Part shown: piece by piece, positions 7,557 to 15,440 of the stretch | Position numbering within the stretch: position 1 is the stretch's first letter | How the letters are laid out: each line of letters begins with the position of its first letter | Origin: an uncultured Oscillospiraceae bacterium | GTDB taxonomy: Bacteria > Bacillota > Clostridia > Oscillospirales > Acutalibacteraceae | Direction: 5' to 3' | DNA length: 17,550 nt | NCBI GenBank assembly: GCA_900541905.1 | Contig: UQLQ01000032.1 | Location: 1-17,550, forward strand | Notes under the pieces: generated by a model | Told to the model about the DNA's origin: nothing | What the model saw: the letters and a program-made list of their open reading frames with translations, nothing else | Database searches by the model: none | Made by a program: the position numbers and the translations under genes

Positions 7557-8198
7557 TTAACAATTTCTAACCAGTTCTATGATTCGTGCAATTTTATTTC
7601 TGTCTTTGCAGCCGTCTGTTTCAATGCCACCGGATAAATCAACACCGTACGGCTGTACTGTTTTTATACCTTCTACAATATTTTGCTCGGTAAGGCCGCC
7701 GGCAAGAAAAAACGGTTTTTCTATTTTTTCTGTTTGTATCATCTCCCAGTCGGCGACTTTACCGCTGCCTCCGTAAGCAAATGTTGTAAAGCTGTCCAAC
7801 AACAGTTTATCTGCTTGAAATTGATTTGCCATTCGTATTGTTTCTTCATCTTTTACACGAACGGCTTTCCATATTTCATATGACAGATTTTTCTTTTTTA
7901 GCGCTTCATGTAATCTATCTATATAGGAGCAATCTTCGTCTCCATGCAGCTGCAATACATTCAATTGTGCTGTTTGCGCTGCTTGTATCAGATTATTTAT
8001 GGATTTGTTTACAAATACGCCTACACGTTTGATATCCGGATGCAGTTCCTGTCCCAGTGCCATAGCGGCGGCAGGGGACACTTGACGTCTGCTTGGTGCA
8101 AATACAAATCCTACATAATCGGGCATAAATTCATTCATATATGTCACATCTTCTAAACGGCGGATACCGCATAACTTGATTTTGCATTGTTGTTTCAT
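7557..8198 (-). CDS. trpF: Phosphoribosylanthranilate isomerase
   Basis: A 213-residue TIM-barrel enzyme performing the Amadori rearrangement of N-(5-phosphoribosyl)anthranilate. Cys10 in KLCGI is the general base and Asp136 in LLLDSF the general acid; FVFAPSRRQV (31-40), the glycine-rich LAGGLTEQN and VDLSGGIE form the substrate and phosphate sites. The open frame extends to 8345, but I start at 8198: the upstream 49 codons lie inside trpC and do not resemble TrpF, and ATG 8198 overlaps the trpC stop codon as ATGA (8195-8198). Translation is therefore probably coupled to trpC. In some bacteria TrpC and TrpF are fused; here they are separate. Confidence 0.96.
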   Translation of the reverse strand: MKQQCKIKLCGIRRLEDVTYMNEFMPDYVGFVFAPSRRQVSPAAAMALGQELHPDIKRVGVFVNKSINNLIQAAQTAQLNVLQLHGDEDCSYIDRLHEALKKKNLSYEIWKAVRVKDEETIRMANQFQADKLLLDSFTTFAYGGSGKVADWEMIQTEKIEKPFFLAGGLTEQNIVEGIKTVQPYGVDLSGGIETDGCKDRNKIARIIELVRNC

Positions 8199-8980
8199 AC
8201 TTGTTTCCTCAATGCTGCCATAGTTTCTGCAATATGGTTGCTTCTCATCAGTGTTTCGCCAATCAGAACGGCATCGGCGCCGTGACTGCGCACTATTTTC
8301 ATATCCTGATTGGTGGCAATACCGCTTTCTGAGACAATGACGCATTCGTTTGGAATATTAGAAGCGAGCTGTGCGGTTGTTTCTAAAGAGACATCAAACG
8401 TTTTTAAATTGCGATTGTTGATGCCTACAATTCGAAATCCAACTTTCAATACACGGTTAAGCTCTTCTTGATTGTGAACCTCTGCCAAGCATTCCAAACC
8501 TAAACCGTGAGCGATAGAGCGAAATTGCGCTAAGGTTTCTGTGTCTAAGATGGCAGCGATGAGCAGTATTGCATCTGCCCCAATACATTTTGCTTCGTAT
8601 ATCTGATACGGCTCGATGATAAAGTCTTTTCTTAAGATAGGAATAGAAGCAATTTGCTGACGAATTGCAGTTAAATATTGACTGCTGCCCTGAAAATAAT
8701 GCTCCTCTGTCAATACGGAAATTGCGTTGGTTCCCGCTTTTTCATATTGTAAGGCAATGGATACAGGCTCAAAATCTTGGCAAATGAGTCCTTTTGAGGG
8801 AGATGCTTTTTTAACTTCGGAAATAACAGAAAGAGTATCCTGTTTCAGTGCGTCATAAAGTGAAATACAAGTTCTTGAATCCTGCATTGCAAGTGCTTTC
8901 ACTTCTTCCAGACCAATTGCGGATTGTTCTTTGAGAAGCTGTTGTTTACGCTTTTCTACAATCTGATTTAATATCATCAT
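8195..8980 (-). CDS. trpC: Indole-3-glycerol phosphate synthase
   Basis: A 261-residue TIM-barrel enzyme that closes the indole ring. Glu56 and Lys58 in VISEVKKASPSKG, Lys118 in ILRKDFI and Glu167 in LAEVHN match the catalytic residues of the family, and INNRNLKTF (187-195) is the usual substrate-binding stretch. The start is the first of two adjacent ATG codons (8980 or 8977), preceded by AAGGAG on the coding strand. The gene lies 31 bases after trpGD and overlaps trpF by four bases. Confidence 0.97.
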   Translation of the reverse strand: MMILNQIVEKRKQQLLKEQSAIGLEEVKALAMQDSRTCISLYDALKQDTLSVISEVKKASPSKGLICQDFEPVSIALQYEKAGTNAISVLTEEHYFQGSSQYLTAIRQQIASIPILRKDFIIEPYQIYEAKCIGADAILLIAAILDTETLAQFRSIAHGLGLECLAEVHNQEELNRVLKVGFRIVGINNRNLKTFDVSLETTAQLASNIPNECVIVSESGIATNQDMKIVRSHGADAVLIGETLMRSNHIAETMAALRKQV

Positions 8981-9011
8981 AAACTCCTTTCTATGAAAAC
9001 AGGTTCATTAT

Positions 9012-10655
9012 TTACAAATACTGTGCGGTGACTTGTTTTAATTCTTCCAGTTTTTCTAATGCTTTTCCGCTATCAATGGATTCCTGTGCCAGACGAACGC
9101 CTTCTGCCAAAGAGGATGCTTTGCCTGCTGTGTATAAAGCGCAAGCGGCATTCATTACAACAATATCGCGTTGAGGTCCCTGCTTGCCGTTTAACACCGC
9201 CAATGTGATTTTTGCATTTTCTTCTGCGGTTCCTCCAATGACTTCGTTTAAACCAACAATAGGAATGTGATAATCTTCAGGGGTAATTTCGTATTTAATT
9301 AATTTATTTTCTTGAATTTCGCAAACCGTGGTGCGGTCGGAAATGGTAACCTCATCCAAACCGTCATTGCCGTGTACAATCATAGCGCCTTTAATGCCAA
9401 GATTCATAAGCACCTTTGCCATAGATTCCATCAGTGCTTCATCATATACGCCAAGTACAATATAATTGGTAAGTGCAGGATTGGCCAAAGGACCAAGAAT
9501 GTTAAACACTGTACGTACCCCCACCTCTCGACGGGAGGGTGCTGCAAATTTCATAGAACCGTGAAATTTTTGTGCAAACAGAAAACAGATTCCACATTGG
9601 TCCAAACAAGCAGCTGCCTGTTCCGGAGTCAGTGAAATGTTTACACCCAGTTGTTCCAGTACGTCTGCGCTTCCGCTTTTGCTGGAAACACTGCGATTTC
9701 CGTGTTTTGCCACTTTTACTCCCGCGCCTGCAACCACAAAAGATGTGGTTGTGGAAATGTTAAACGTATTTGCCATATCGCCGCCTGTTCCCACAATATC
9801 AATTGCATCTGTTCCGTTTTCAATGGTGGCGGCCTTTTGACGCATGACTTTTGCAAAACCGGTTAATTCGGAAATAGTTTCTCCTTTCATACGTAATGCA
9901 GTGGTAAAGGAGCCGATTTGCGCATCTGTTGCGCCGCCGTTCATAATGCAGTCCATTGCGTCATAAGCTTCTTCCTCTGATAAATCTGTACCTTCTATGA
10001 TTTTAAAAATATAAGGTTTTAAGGCATTGCGTTGGGCAGGAGGCAATTGATTTTTTTCTGTATGAAGCGGTGTGATTTTCACTTTTGCAACATAATAGAG
10101 AAAGTTTTCAATGATTTGCATACCGTCTTTTGTCAAGATGGATTCGGGATGGAATTGAACACCATAGGTTGGATGGGACGTATGGGCAATTGCCATAATT
10201 TGATTCGTGTCATCTCTCGCGGTGATTTCAAGGCAAGAGGGAAGGGTGGTCTCATCTACAATTAAAGAATGGTATCTGGCAACCGTAATAGCATCAGACA
10301 GATGTTTAAAAACAGGACATTGATTGTTTACCGTAATGGTACTTGCTTTTCCGTGCATCAATTGTTTGGCATGTATAATGTCTCCGCCAAATGCTTGTGC
10401 AATGGACTGGTGGCCGAGACATACGCCTAAAATCGGAATGGTTCCGCTGAATTTCTCAATAGCGGCAACAGAGATGCCTGCATCTTTTGGGTAACCGGGG
10501 CCGGGAGAGATGATAATTGCTTCCGGCTGCATGTTTTGTATTTGTTCAATAGTAAGTTTGTCATTGCGTATGACAGTAATATCCTCATACAACTGTCCGA
10601 TTGCCTGATAGAGATTGTAGGTAAAAGAGTCATAATTATCTATTAAAAGAATCAT
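9012..10655 (-). CDS. trpGD: Fused anthranilate synthase glutamine amidotransferase / anthranilate phosphoribosyltransferase
   Basis: A 547-residue bifunctional protein. Residues 1 to about 190 are a class I glutamine amidotransferase with nucleophile Cys79 (LGVCLGHQ) and His169/Glu171 (VQFHPES). It supplies ammonia to TrpE. After a linker of about 20 residues, residues about 212-545 are the phosphoribosyltransferase, with the PRPP loop GTGGD (289-293), NIST (299-302), KHGNRSVSS (317-325) and the metal-site region GLDEVT. The frame is continuous through the linker, with no stop and no internal ribosome binding site that I can see, so this is a true fusion. The same order occurs in E. coli TrpD. 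It sits 16 bases after trpE behind AGGAGGG. Separate trpG and trpD are more common in Bacilli. Confidence 0.97.
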   Translation of the reverse strand: MILLIDNYDSFTYNLYQAIGQLYEDITVIRNDKLTIEQIQNMQPEAIIISPGPGYPKDAGISVAAIEKFSGTIPILGVCLGHQSIAQAFGGDIIHAKQLMHGKASTITVNNQCPVFKHLSDAITVARYHSLIVDETTLPSCLEITARDDTNQIMAIAHTSHPTYGVQFHPESILTKDGMQIIENFLYYVAKVKITPLHTEKNQLPPAQRNALKPYIFKIIEGTDLSEEEAYDAMDCIMNGGATDAQIGSFTTALRMKGETISELTGFAKVMRQKAATIENGTDAIDIVGTGGDMANTFNISTTTSFVVAGAGVKVAKHGNRSVSSKSGSADVLEQLGVNISLTPEQAAACLDQCGICFLFAQKFHGSMKFAAPSRREVGVRTVFNILGPLANPALTNYIVLGVYDEALMESMAKVLMNLGIKGAMIVHGNDGLDEVTISDRTTVCEIQENKLIKYEITPEDYHIPIVGLNEVIGGTAEENAKITLAVLNGKQGPQRDIVVMNAACALYTAGKASSLAEGVRLAQESIDSGKALEKLEELKQVTAQYL

Positions 10656-10671
10656 CCTTTATCCCTCCTGT

Positions 10672-12141
10672 TCAAATTTGACTTGCATCTTTGATTGCAT
10701 TGATAACTGCCAGCGCTTTCTTTTGTGTTTCTTCATACTCTTTTTTCGGGATAGAGTCGGCTACAATTCCGGCGCCTGCCTGAACATAAGCTTTTTTGTT
10801 TTTAAATAGTACGGTGCGGATGGCAATGCAGGTGTCGATGTTTCCGTCAAATCCCAAATAACCGACGGTGCCTCCGTATAATCCGCGTCGTTTGTTTTCT
10901 AATTGGTCTATCAGCTGCATAGCACGGACTTTTGGGGCGCCTGACAACGTACCTGCCGGCAGAACTGCCAATAATGCATCTAATGCAGTTTTGTCGTCCC
11001 TAAGCAATCCCTTCACATCGCTGACCAAATGCATGACTTTGGAGTAACGCTCAACATGCATAAATCCTGTGACTTCCACGGTGCCGAATTTTGAAACTTT
11101 GCCAACATCGTTGCGTCCCAAATCAACCAGCATGGTATGTTCGGCACGCTCTTTGGGGTCGTTGAGAAGCTGTTGTTCCAGTTTTTTATCTTCTTCCTCT
11201 AAGATGCTTCTTCCAATGGTACCTGCAATTGGTTTTGTGGATACAATTCCTTTTGTGACGTTTACCAACATTTCAGGGGATGCACCTGCAATTTGGTAGT
11301 CTTTATGTTTAAAGTAATAGAGATAGGGAGAGGGATTGGCAGCACGGAGCATGCGGTAAACATCAAAAGGTTCCGGTGGATTTTCCACTTCAAAACGCTG
11401 TGACAATACAATTTGAAAAATATCTCCGTTTACAATATGTTCTTTTGCCTTTACAACCATATCAGTAAATGCTTCTTCCGTTACATTAGAGGTAACTGTA
11501 ATATCTTTTTTCTCACCACGCGGCTTTGGTGTGGGGATATAGCTGCGAATGATTTCCGCGATTTCGTCAGCACGTTTTTGACACGCTTCATATTGTGCTG
11601 CAGCGTCTCCGTTTTGTGAGATATTTAAAATAATTACCACTTTATTGCTTAAGTGGTCAAAAGCAACAATCTCATCGTATAAGAACAAATGACAATCGGG
11701 CATATCCAAATCATCTTCAGGAGAGCTGGACACAGTTTGTTCCATATAACGAACCGTATCATATGCAAAATATCCGATTAGTCCTCCTGTCAGTTTGGGT
11801 TTGTTTGGAAAGTTGGGGGAACGATACTCCTCCATGATATGAGATAAATAAGAAATGGGATTTTCCATATACAGCGTCGCCGTACTGGTACCTTGCGTAT
11901 GTGTAATGGTTCCGTTTTTTACTTTAATTTCTGCTTTGGGATGAATGCCGATAAAAGAATAACGGCCCCACTGCTGTGAGTTATCGACACTTTCTAACAT
12001 AAAACAGTTTTCTTCTTTGCTTTCCAGCGCATTATAAATATGAATTGGAGTACATGTGTCTGAGAGAACTTCACAAAACACAGGTGTCATTTTATATTCG
12101 TTTAGTAATTCCGTTACTTCATTTAAGGTTGGATATAACAT
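10672..12141 (-). CDS. trpE: Anthranilate synthase component I
   Basis: A 489-residue enzyme that converts chorismate and ammonia to anthranilate with the TrpG domain. The N-terminal region holds MLES (48-51), matching the LLES element of the tryptophan feedback site, so allosteric inhibition is likely retained. The C-terminal chorismate-binding domain (about 215-480) shows GDIFQIVLSQRFE, PIAGTIGR, the NPKERAEHTMLVDLGRNDVG-like segment and LPAGTLSGAPKVRAM. These motifs, the length and the neighbouring trp genes favour TrpE over the related PabB. The start at 12141 has AAGGAGA about 7 bases upstream on the coding strand. It is the first gene after the T-box leader. Confidence 0.98.
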   Translation of the reverse strand: MLYPTLNEVTELLNEYKMTPVFCEVLSDTCTPIHIYNALESKEENCFMLESVDNSQQWGRYSFIGIHPKAEIKVKNGTITHTQGTSTATLYMENPISYLSHIMEEYRSPNFPNKPKLTGGLIGYFAYDTVRYMEQTVSSSPEDDLDMPDCHLFLYDEIVAFDHLSNKVVIILNISQNGDAAAQYEACQKRADEIAEIIRSYIPTPKPRGEKKDITVTSNVTEEAFTDMVVKAKEHIVNGDIFQIVLSQRFEVENPPEPFDVYRMLRAANPSPYLYYFKHKDYQIAGASPEMLVNVTKGIVSTKPIAGTIGRSILEEEDKKLEQQLLNDPKERAEHTMLVDLGRNDVGKVSKFGTVEVTGFMHVERYSKVMHLVSDVKGLLRDDKTALDALLAVLPAGTLSGAPKVRAMQLIDQLENKRRGLYGGTVGYLGFDGNIDTCIAIRTVLFKNKKAYVQAGAGIVADSIPKKEYEETQKKALAVINAIKDASQI

Positions 12142-12185
12142 AATAAAGTCTCCTTCTTTACTGAAAGATTTTTGAATGATAAAAA

Positions 12186-12228
12186 TAAAAAGAGCCTACC
12201 ATCCCATATCAAAAGGGACGATAGACTC
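12186..12228 (-). terminator. T-box attenuator terminator
   Basis: On the - strand, GAGTCTATCGTCCC (12228-12215) pairs with GGGATGGTAGGCTC (12205-12192), a 14-bp stem with several G-U pairs, followed by TTTTTATTTTT. Its 5' arm begins right after the T-box core, so formation of the antiterminator and the terminator should exclude each other. Confidence 0.92.
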
Positions 12229-12497
12229 GTGGTGCCACCCAAATTTAAAACATGCAATTAAAAATCATGTTTCCTCATTACAGATACGCAGCAAATGATA
12301 TTTGCCTGAATATCCTTTCCTTTAACGCAGGAGATACGGCGATAACTACTAAGGAAATTCCGTTTCGTTATGCTCCTCACAAACCCATTCGCACATAGCG
12401 TGTGTGCCGACCTTCCACCAGCCGCCGACTCTCTGAACCACCGTATTATGTGTTACTTACTTTTGCTCTCAGGATTTTACTATTTAGTTATGTTCTA
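12186..12497 (-). promoter_or_regulatory. T-box riboswitch (tRNA-Trp) leader of the trp operon
   Basis: The leader, read on the - strand, has the hallmarks of a T-box. Stem I includes AGAGAG and GGCTGGTGGAAGG, then GAATGGGTTTGTGAGGAGC, where TGG at 12387-12385 sits in the specifier position and codes for Trp. The T-box core GGGTGGCACCACG starts at 12240; its bulge TGGC (12237-12234) has C in the variable place, which would pair with G73, the usual discriminator of bacterial tRNA-Trp. A terminator hairpin follows immediately. Uncharged tRNA-Trp should therefore favour the antiterminator and allow trpE transcription. Motifs are seen; the mechanism is established for the family. Confidence 0.95.
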
Positions 12498-12503
12498 TTT
12501 TTT

Positions 12504-12531
12504 ATTTTACATGATTTTTTTGTAATGTCAA
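12504..12531 (-). promoter_or_regulatory. Promoter of the trp operon
   Basis: On the - strand a perfect TTGACA (12531-12526) and TAAAAT (12509-12504) are separated by 16 bp. The predicted transcript starts near 12497 and runs straight into the T-box leader. Confidence 0.75.
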
Positions 12532-12565
12532 TAAAAATTTTTATTTAGAAACCATTTTGTATGAA

Positions 12566-12595
12566 TATGTTCGTATGAACCAAGCGATGAACATA
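12566..12595. repeat. Inverted repeat between the divergent trp and GNAT promoters
   Basis: TATGTTC (12566-12572) and GAACATA (12589-12595) form a 7-bp inverted repeat with a 16-base gap. It lies upstream of both the trp promoter and the predicted acetyltransferase promoter, so it could be a regulator site. A chance match in A/T-rich DNA is also possible. Confidence 0.3.
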
Positions 12596-12623
12596 CAGCC
12601 ATTTTCTTTTTAGTAATAGGAAG

Positions 12624-12653
12624 TTTACAAAAAACAATCGTTAATGATAAAAT
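12624..12653 (+). promoter_or_regulatory. Possible promoter of the GNAT gene
   Basis: TTTACA (12624-12629) and TAAAAT (12648-12653) with 18 bp between them. The spacing is slightly long and the region is A/T-rich, so support is moderate. Confidence 0.45.
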
Positions 12654-12686
12654 AAGAGAAAATAAAAAGATGATATTGAGGTTTTT

Positions 12687-13196
12687 ATGAAAAAAATTGA
12701 ATTTACCAAGGCAAAGAGAAGCGATATTGATGAAATTGTTGACATGTTTCGGTATACCATAGAAGAGATGAATGCAAATGGAATTCCTCAATGGGATGAA
12801 ATCTATCCGTGCCGTGATGATTTATTGCATGACATGGAACAACAGGAATTATATGTAGGAAAAATAGAGGGAAAAGCAGCAGTAGCATATGTGTTGAATC
12901 AAGAGTGTGATGATGAATATCAAAACGGAACGTGGTTATATCCTGATGCGAATTATTATGTGATACATCGACTATGCGTAAGTTCACATTTTCAAAAGCA
13001 GGGAATTGGTACAAGAACGGTTCAGTATATTGAGGAACAAGCCAAAAATATGGGGGCAGAAACCATTCGTTTGGATGCATTTACATTAAATCCTCATGCT
13101 TTAAAATTATATGAAAAGCTTGGTTACAAAGAGGTGGGAGTTGCTAATTTCAGAAAAGGAAAATTCTATTTAATGGAGAAAAAACTCTCTGGATAA
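12687..13196 (+). CDS. GNAT-family N-acetyltransferase
   Basis: A 169-residue protein of typical single-domain GNAT length. The acetyl-CoA motif is clear: HRLCVSSHFQKQGIGTR (94-110), with the Q-x-x-G-I-G pyrophosphate loop preceded by a beta strand. It is followed by the helix TVQYIEEQAKNMG and the C-terminal pattern IRLDAFTLNPHALKLYEKLGYKEVG, where Asn and Tyr are commonly conserved. It should transfer an acetyl group to an amine; the substrate cannot be told from sequence. GAGG (12678-12681) five bases before the ATG supports the start. The gene is divergent from trp, with a short NTF2-like gene after it on the same strand. Confidence 0.93.
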   Translation: MKKIEFTKAKRSDIDEIVDMFRYTIEEMNANGIPQWDEIYPCRDDLLHDMEQQELYVGKIEGKAAVAYVLNQECDDEYQNGTWLYPDANYYVIHRLCVSSHFQKQGIGTRTVQYIEEQAKNMGAETIRLDAFTLNPHALKLYEKLGYKEVGVANFRKGKFYLMEKKLSG

Positions 13197-13236
13197 ATTA
13201 ACTATTAGTATAATAATAATTAATTCTACTAATTGA

Positions 13237-13278
13237 AATGTTTGGTCTATGTTTCAATATAGACCTTTGAGAAACATT
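13237..13278 (+). repeat. Nested hairpin between the GNAT and NTF2-like genes
   Basis: GGTCTAT (13244-13250) and ATAGACC (13259-13265) form a 7-bp stem with an 8-base loop. The outer AATGTTT (13237-13243) and AAACATT (13272-13278) can extend it with a six-base bulge on one side. There is no T run, so it is a weak terminator at best; it could be a regulatory or processing hairpin. Confidence 0.45.
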
Positions 13279-13294
13279 CATATTCAGATAGAAT
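13267..13294 (+). promoter_or_regulatory. Possible promoter of the NTF2-like gene
   Basis: TTGAGA (13267-13272) and TAGAAT (13289-13294) with 16 bp between them. If it is used, transcription begins near 13301, after the ATG at 13293, which would favour the GTG at 13314 as the start codon. Confidence 0.4.
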
Positions 13295-13313
13295 GCCTGA
13301 AAGGACAGATAAG

Positions 13314-13733
13314 GTGAATCATAAAGAATCTATCATTCAGCTTTGGTTTACGATGTGGCTGCAAAAAAACGATTTAGGAATTCAGGAGATATTTTCAAAA
13401 GATGCAGTATACATAGAAAGCTGGGGCCCCGCATATAGAGGAAATGAAAAAATTAAACTTTGGTTTGATGAATGGAATACCCGCGGAAGTGTCTTGCAAT
13501 GGGATATCAAACAATATTTTCATAAAGAAAATCAAACTATGGTGGAATGGTTTTTTAAGAACCAAATGAAAAACGGTACGATAGAAATGTTTGATGGAGT
13601 TTCTCTTATTCAATGGACACAGGAAAATAAAATTGAGTTTTTAAAAGAATTTGGCTGTAATATAAATCATTATGACCCATATCAGAATGATGTGTCACCA
13701 TCTTTGAGAAGAGAAAATTCACGATGGTTTTAA
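13314..13733 (+). CDS. SnoaL/NTF2-like small protein, function unknown
   Basis: A protein of about 139 residues resembling the NTF2-like (SnoaL) fold: an N-terminal helix (SIIQLWFTMWLQKND), the segment IFSKDAVYIESWGPAYRGNEKIKLWFDEW typical of the pocket entrance, then strands such as TMVEWFFKNQM and IEMFDGVSLIQWTQENKIEFLKEF. Members are enzymes, binding proteins or of unknown role, so I assign no reaction. The frame also has an ATG at 13293, but the GTG at 13314 has GAAAGGA (13299-13305) eight bases before it, whereas the ATG lacks a ribosome binding site. I prefer GTG. It ends before a strong hairpin shared with the convergent hcp gene. Confidence 0.75.
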   Translation: MNHKESIIQLWFTMWLQKNDLGIQEIFSKDAVYIESWGPAYRGNEKIKLWFDEWNTRGSVLQWDIKQYFHKENQTMVEWFFKNQMKNGTIEMFDGVSLIQWTQENKIEFLKEFGCNINHYDPYQNDVSPSLRRENSRWF

Positions 13734-13759
13734 TTTGCCGTGTTTTGTGATGCAAGAAG

Positions 13760-13796
13760 AATCCCCTCCTGTATGATAATAATACAGGAGGGGATT
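13760..13796. terminator. Strong hairpin between the convergent NTF2-like and hcp genes
   Basis: AATCCCCTCCTGTAT (13760-13774) and its exact complement (13782-13796) form a perfect 15-bp stem with a 7-base loop. It lies between two convergent stop codons, as expected for a shared terminator, but neither side has a proper T run. Termination efficiency is therefore uncertain; it may instead protect the 3' ends of the transcripts. Confidence 0.6.
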
Positions 13797-13814
13797 GCAT
13801 ATATCACAATATGA

Positions 13815-15413
13815 TTATGCTTTGGCTAAAATTTGTTCCATATCTTTTTCCACAGTGGAAATGGGATGAATTTGATAATTTTCCACTAAGAAGTTTAATA
13901 CATTTGGAGATACAAAGGCAGGAAGTGTAGGACCAAGATAAATATTTTTTATACCTAAGTGAAGCAAGGTTAGTAAAATACATACTGCTTTTTGCTCATA
14001 CCAAGATAAGACCAAGGTGAGAGGCAATTCGTTTACATCACATGCAAATGCTTCGGACAGTGCCAATGCCACGCGAATGGCACCGTAAGCATCATTGCAT
14101 TGTCCCATATCCAAAATACGTGGTAAACCTCCAATTTCTCCAATATTAAGGTCGTTAAAACGATATTTTCCACAGGCCAAAGTCAGAATCATAGTGTCTT
14201 TTGGCGCTTTCTCTACAAACTCTGTATAGTAATTGCGTCCCGTACGCGCACCATCGCAGCCACCTACCAAGAAGAAATGCTGAATGGCACCATCTTTTAC
14301 AGCGTCAATCACTTTATCCGCTACAGATAAAACGGTATTCCAGCCAAATCCTGTGGTTACGGTTGTACCGCCGTTGATACCTGTCATGTGCTGTGTTTCC
14401 TTATAGCCGCCCAATTCCAATGCTTTTTCAATGACAGGAGTAAAATCTTTTTCAGGCCCAATGTGAACCATTTCCGGATAAGCAACAACAGAAGTGGTAA
14501 AGATACGGTCTGCATAGCTTTCTTTAACAGGCATAATACAATTCGTTGTAAATAGAACAGGACCGGGGATATTTTTAAATTCTTTTTGCTGATTCTGCCA
14601 TGCAGTACCAAAGTTGCCTTTTAAATGAGGATACTCTTTTAATTTTGGATATGCATGGCAAGGCAGCATTTCACCATGAGTATAAATGTTAATACCTTTG
14701 TCTTTCGTTTGCTCTAACAGTAATGCAAGGTCATGCAAATCATGTCCGGAAACTACAATGAACGGTCCGGGTTCAATGGATAATGGAACCGTTGTAGGTA
14801 CCGGATTGCCATATGTTTCACGATTGGCACGGTCAAGCAGTTCCATACAAGTTAGGTTGACCTCACCGGTTTCCATCACAATCGGCAGCAATTCTTCCAT
14901 GCTAAAATCCAAGCTGATGGTTCTTAATGCTTTCAGCATAAAGTGATTTACCGTATCATCTGTATATCCCAATACCATAGCGTGATAAGCATATGCTGCA
15001 ATACCGCGAATACCAAATAAAATTAAGGACTTTAAGGAACGGATATCTTCATCAGGCTCATTCCAAATTTCTTCTAAGTCATAATCTTTGCCCATACTAT
15101 GAGCAGCGCAGCAACTGCATTGGGGCAAAAGAGATCGTGTTGCTTCATGTGTTTTGTCAATCTGCCGTTGTACTTGTTCATTGTCAAAGCTGACGTTGGT
15201 AACAGTAATAAATAGTCCTTCCAATACAAGCTGATTCAGTTCAGGTGTTACTTTATGCTCTTTTCCTTTTGCGGCAAGAGCAAGACTTACCAATGCACCG
15301 GTTAGTTCATCTTGTAATTGTGCGGTATCAGGTTGTTTGCCGCATACTCCTACTTTGGTACAGCCGTTACAGCCGGCTGTTTGTTCACATTGAAAACAAA
15401 ACATAGACATCAT
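13815..15413 (-). CDS. hcp: Hybrid cluster protein (hydroxylamine reductase-type)
   Basis: A 532-residue iron-sulfur enzyme of the Hcp family. The N-terminal cluster cysteines are Cys6, Cys9, Cys18 and Cys24 (C-x2-C-x8-C-x5-C), the compact arrangement of anaerobes rather than the wider E. coli type. All hybrid-cluster ligands are visible: His224 (GHDLHD), Glu248 (HGEMLP), Cys292 (TTNCI), Cys386 (VGGCDGAR, the persulfide position), Cys414 (LACGKYRFN), Cys439 (MGQCND), Glu473 and Lys475 (WYEQKA). The family has hydroxylamine reductase activity in vitro and NO reductase activity in E. coli; the role in vivo here is probably nitrosative or redox stress defence. The start is one of two adjacent ATG codons (15413 or 15410) behind AAAGGAG. 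It lies 27 bases after the ferredoxin-type gene, so the two should share a transcript. Confidence 0.97.
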   Translation of the reverse strand: MMSMFCFQCEQTAGCNGCTKVGVCGKQPDTAQLQDELTGALVSLALAAKGKEHKVTPELNQLVLEGLFITVTNVSFDNEQVQRQIDKTHEATRSLLPQCSCCAAHSMGKDYDLEEIWNEPDEDIRSLKSLILFGIRGIAAYAYHAMVLGYTDDTVNHFMLKALRTISLDFSMEELLPIVMETGEVNLTCMELLDRANRETYGNPVPTTVPLSIEPGPFIVVSGHDLHDLALLLEQTKDKGINIYTHGEMLPCHAYPKLKEYPHLKGNFGTAWQNQQKEFKNIPGPVLFTTNCIMPVKESYADRIFTTSVVAYPEMVHIGPEKDFTPVIEKALELGGYKETQHMTGINGGTTVTTGFGWNTVLSVADKVIDAVKDGAIQHFFLVGGCDGARTGRNYYTEFVEKAPKDTMILTLACGKYRFNDLNIGEIGGLPRILDMGQCNDAYGAIRVALALSEAFACDVNELPLTLVLSWYEQKAVCILLTLLHLGIKNIYLGPTLPAFVSPNVLNFLVENYQIHPISTVEKDMEQILAKA

Positions 15414-15440
15414 TCATTTCTCCTTTTTTATTATTTATCG

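Noticed and set aside
8199..8345. Upstream extension of the trpF frame (49 extra codons)
   Set aside because: It lies entirely inside trpC, its composition (many Arg/Cys/Gln) is that of an out-of-frame shadow, and ATG 8198 with the ATGA overlap is a natural start.
10672..12141. Aminodeoxychorismate synthase (pabB) instead of trpE
   Set aside because: Presence of the MLES feedback motif, a Trp-specific T-box and the full trp operon downstream make TrpE the better call.
12703..13080. Antisense frame across the GNAT gene
   Set aside because: Shadow of the GNAT coding frame; its His/Phe/Leu-rich composition reflects reverse-complemented codons.
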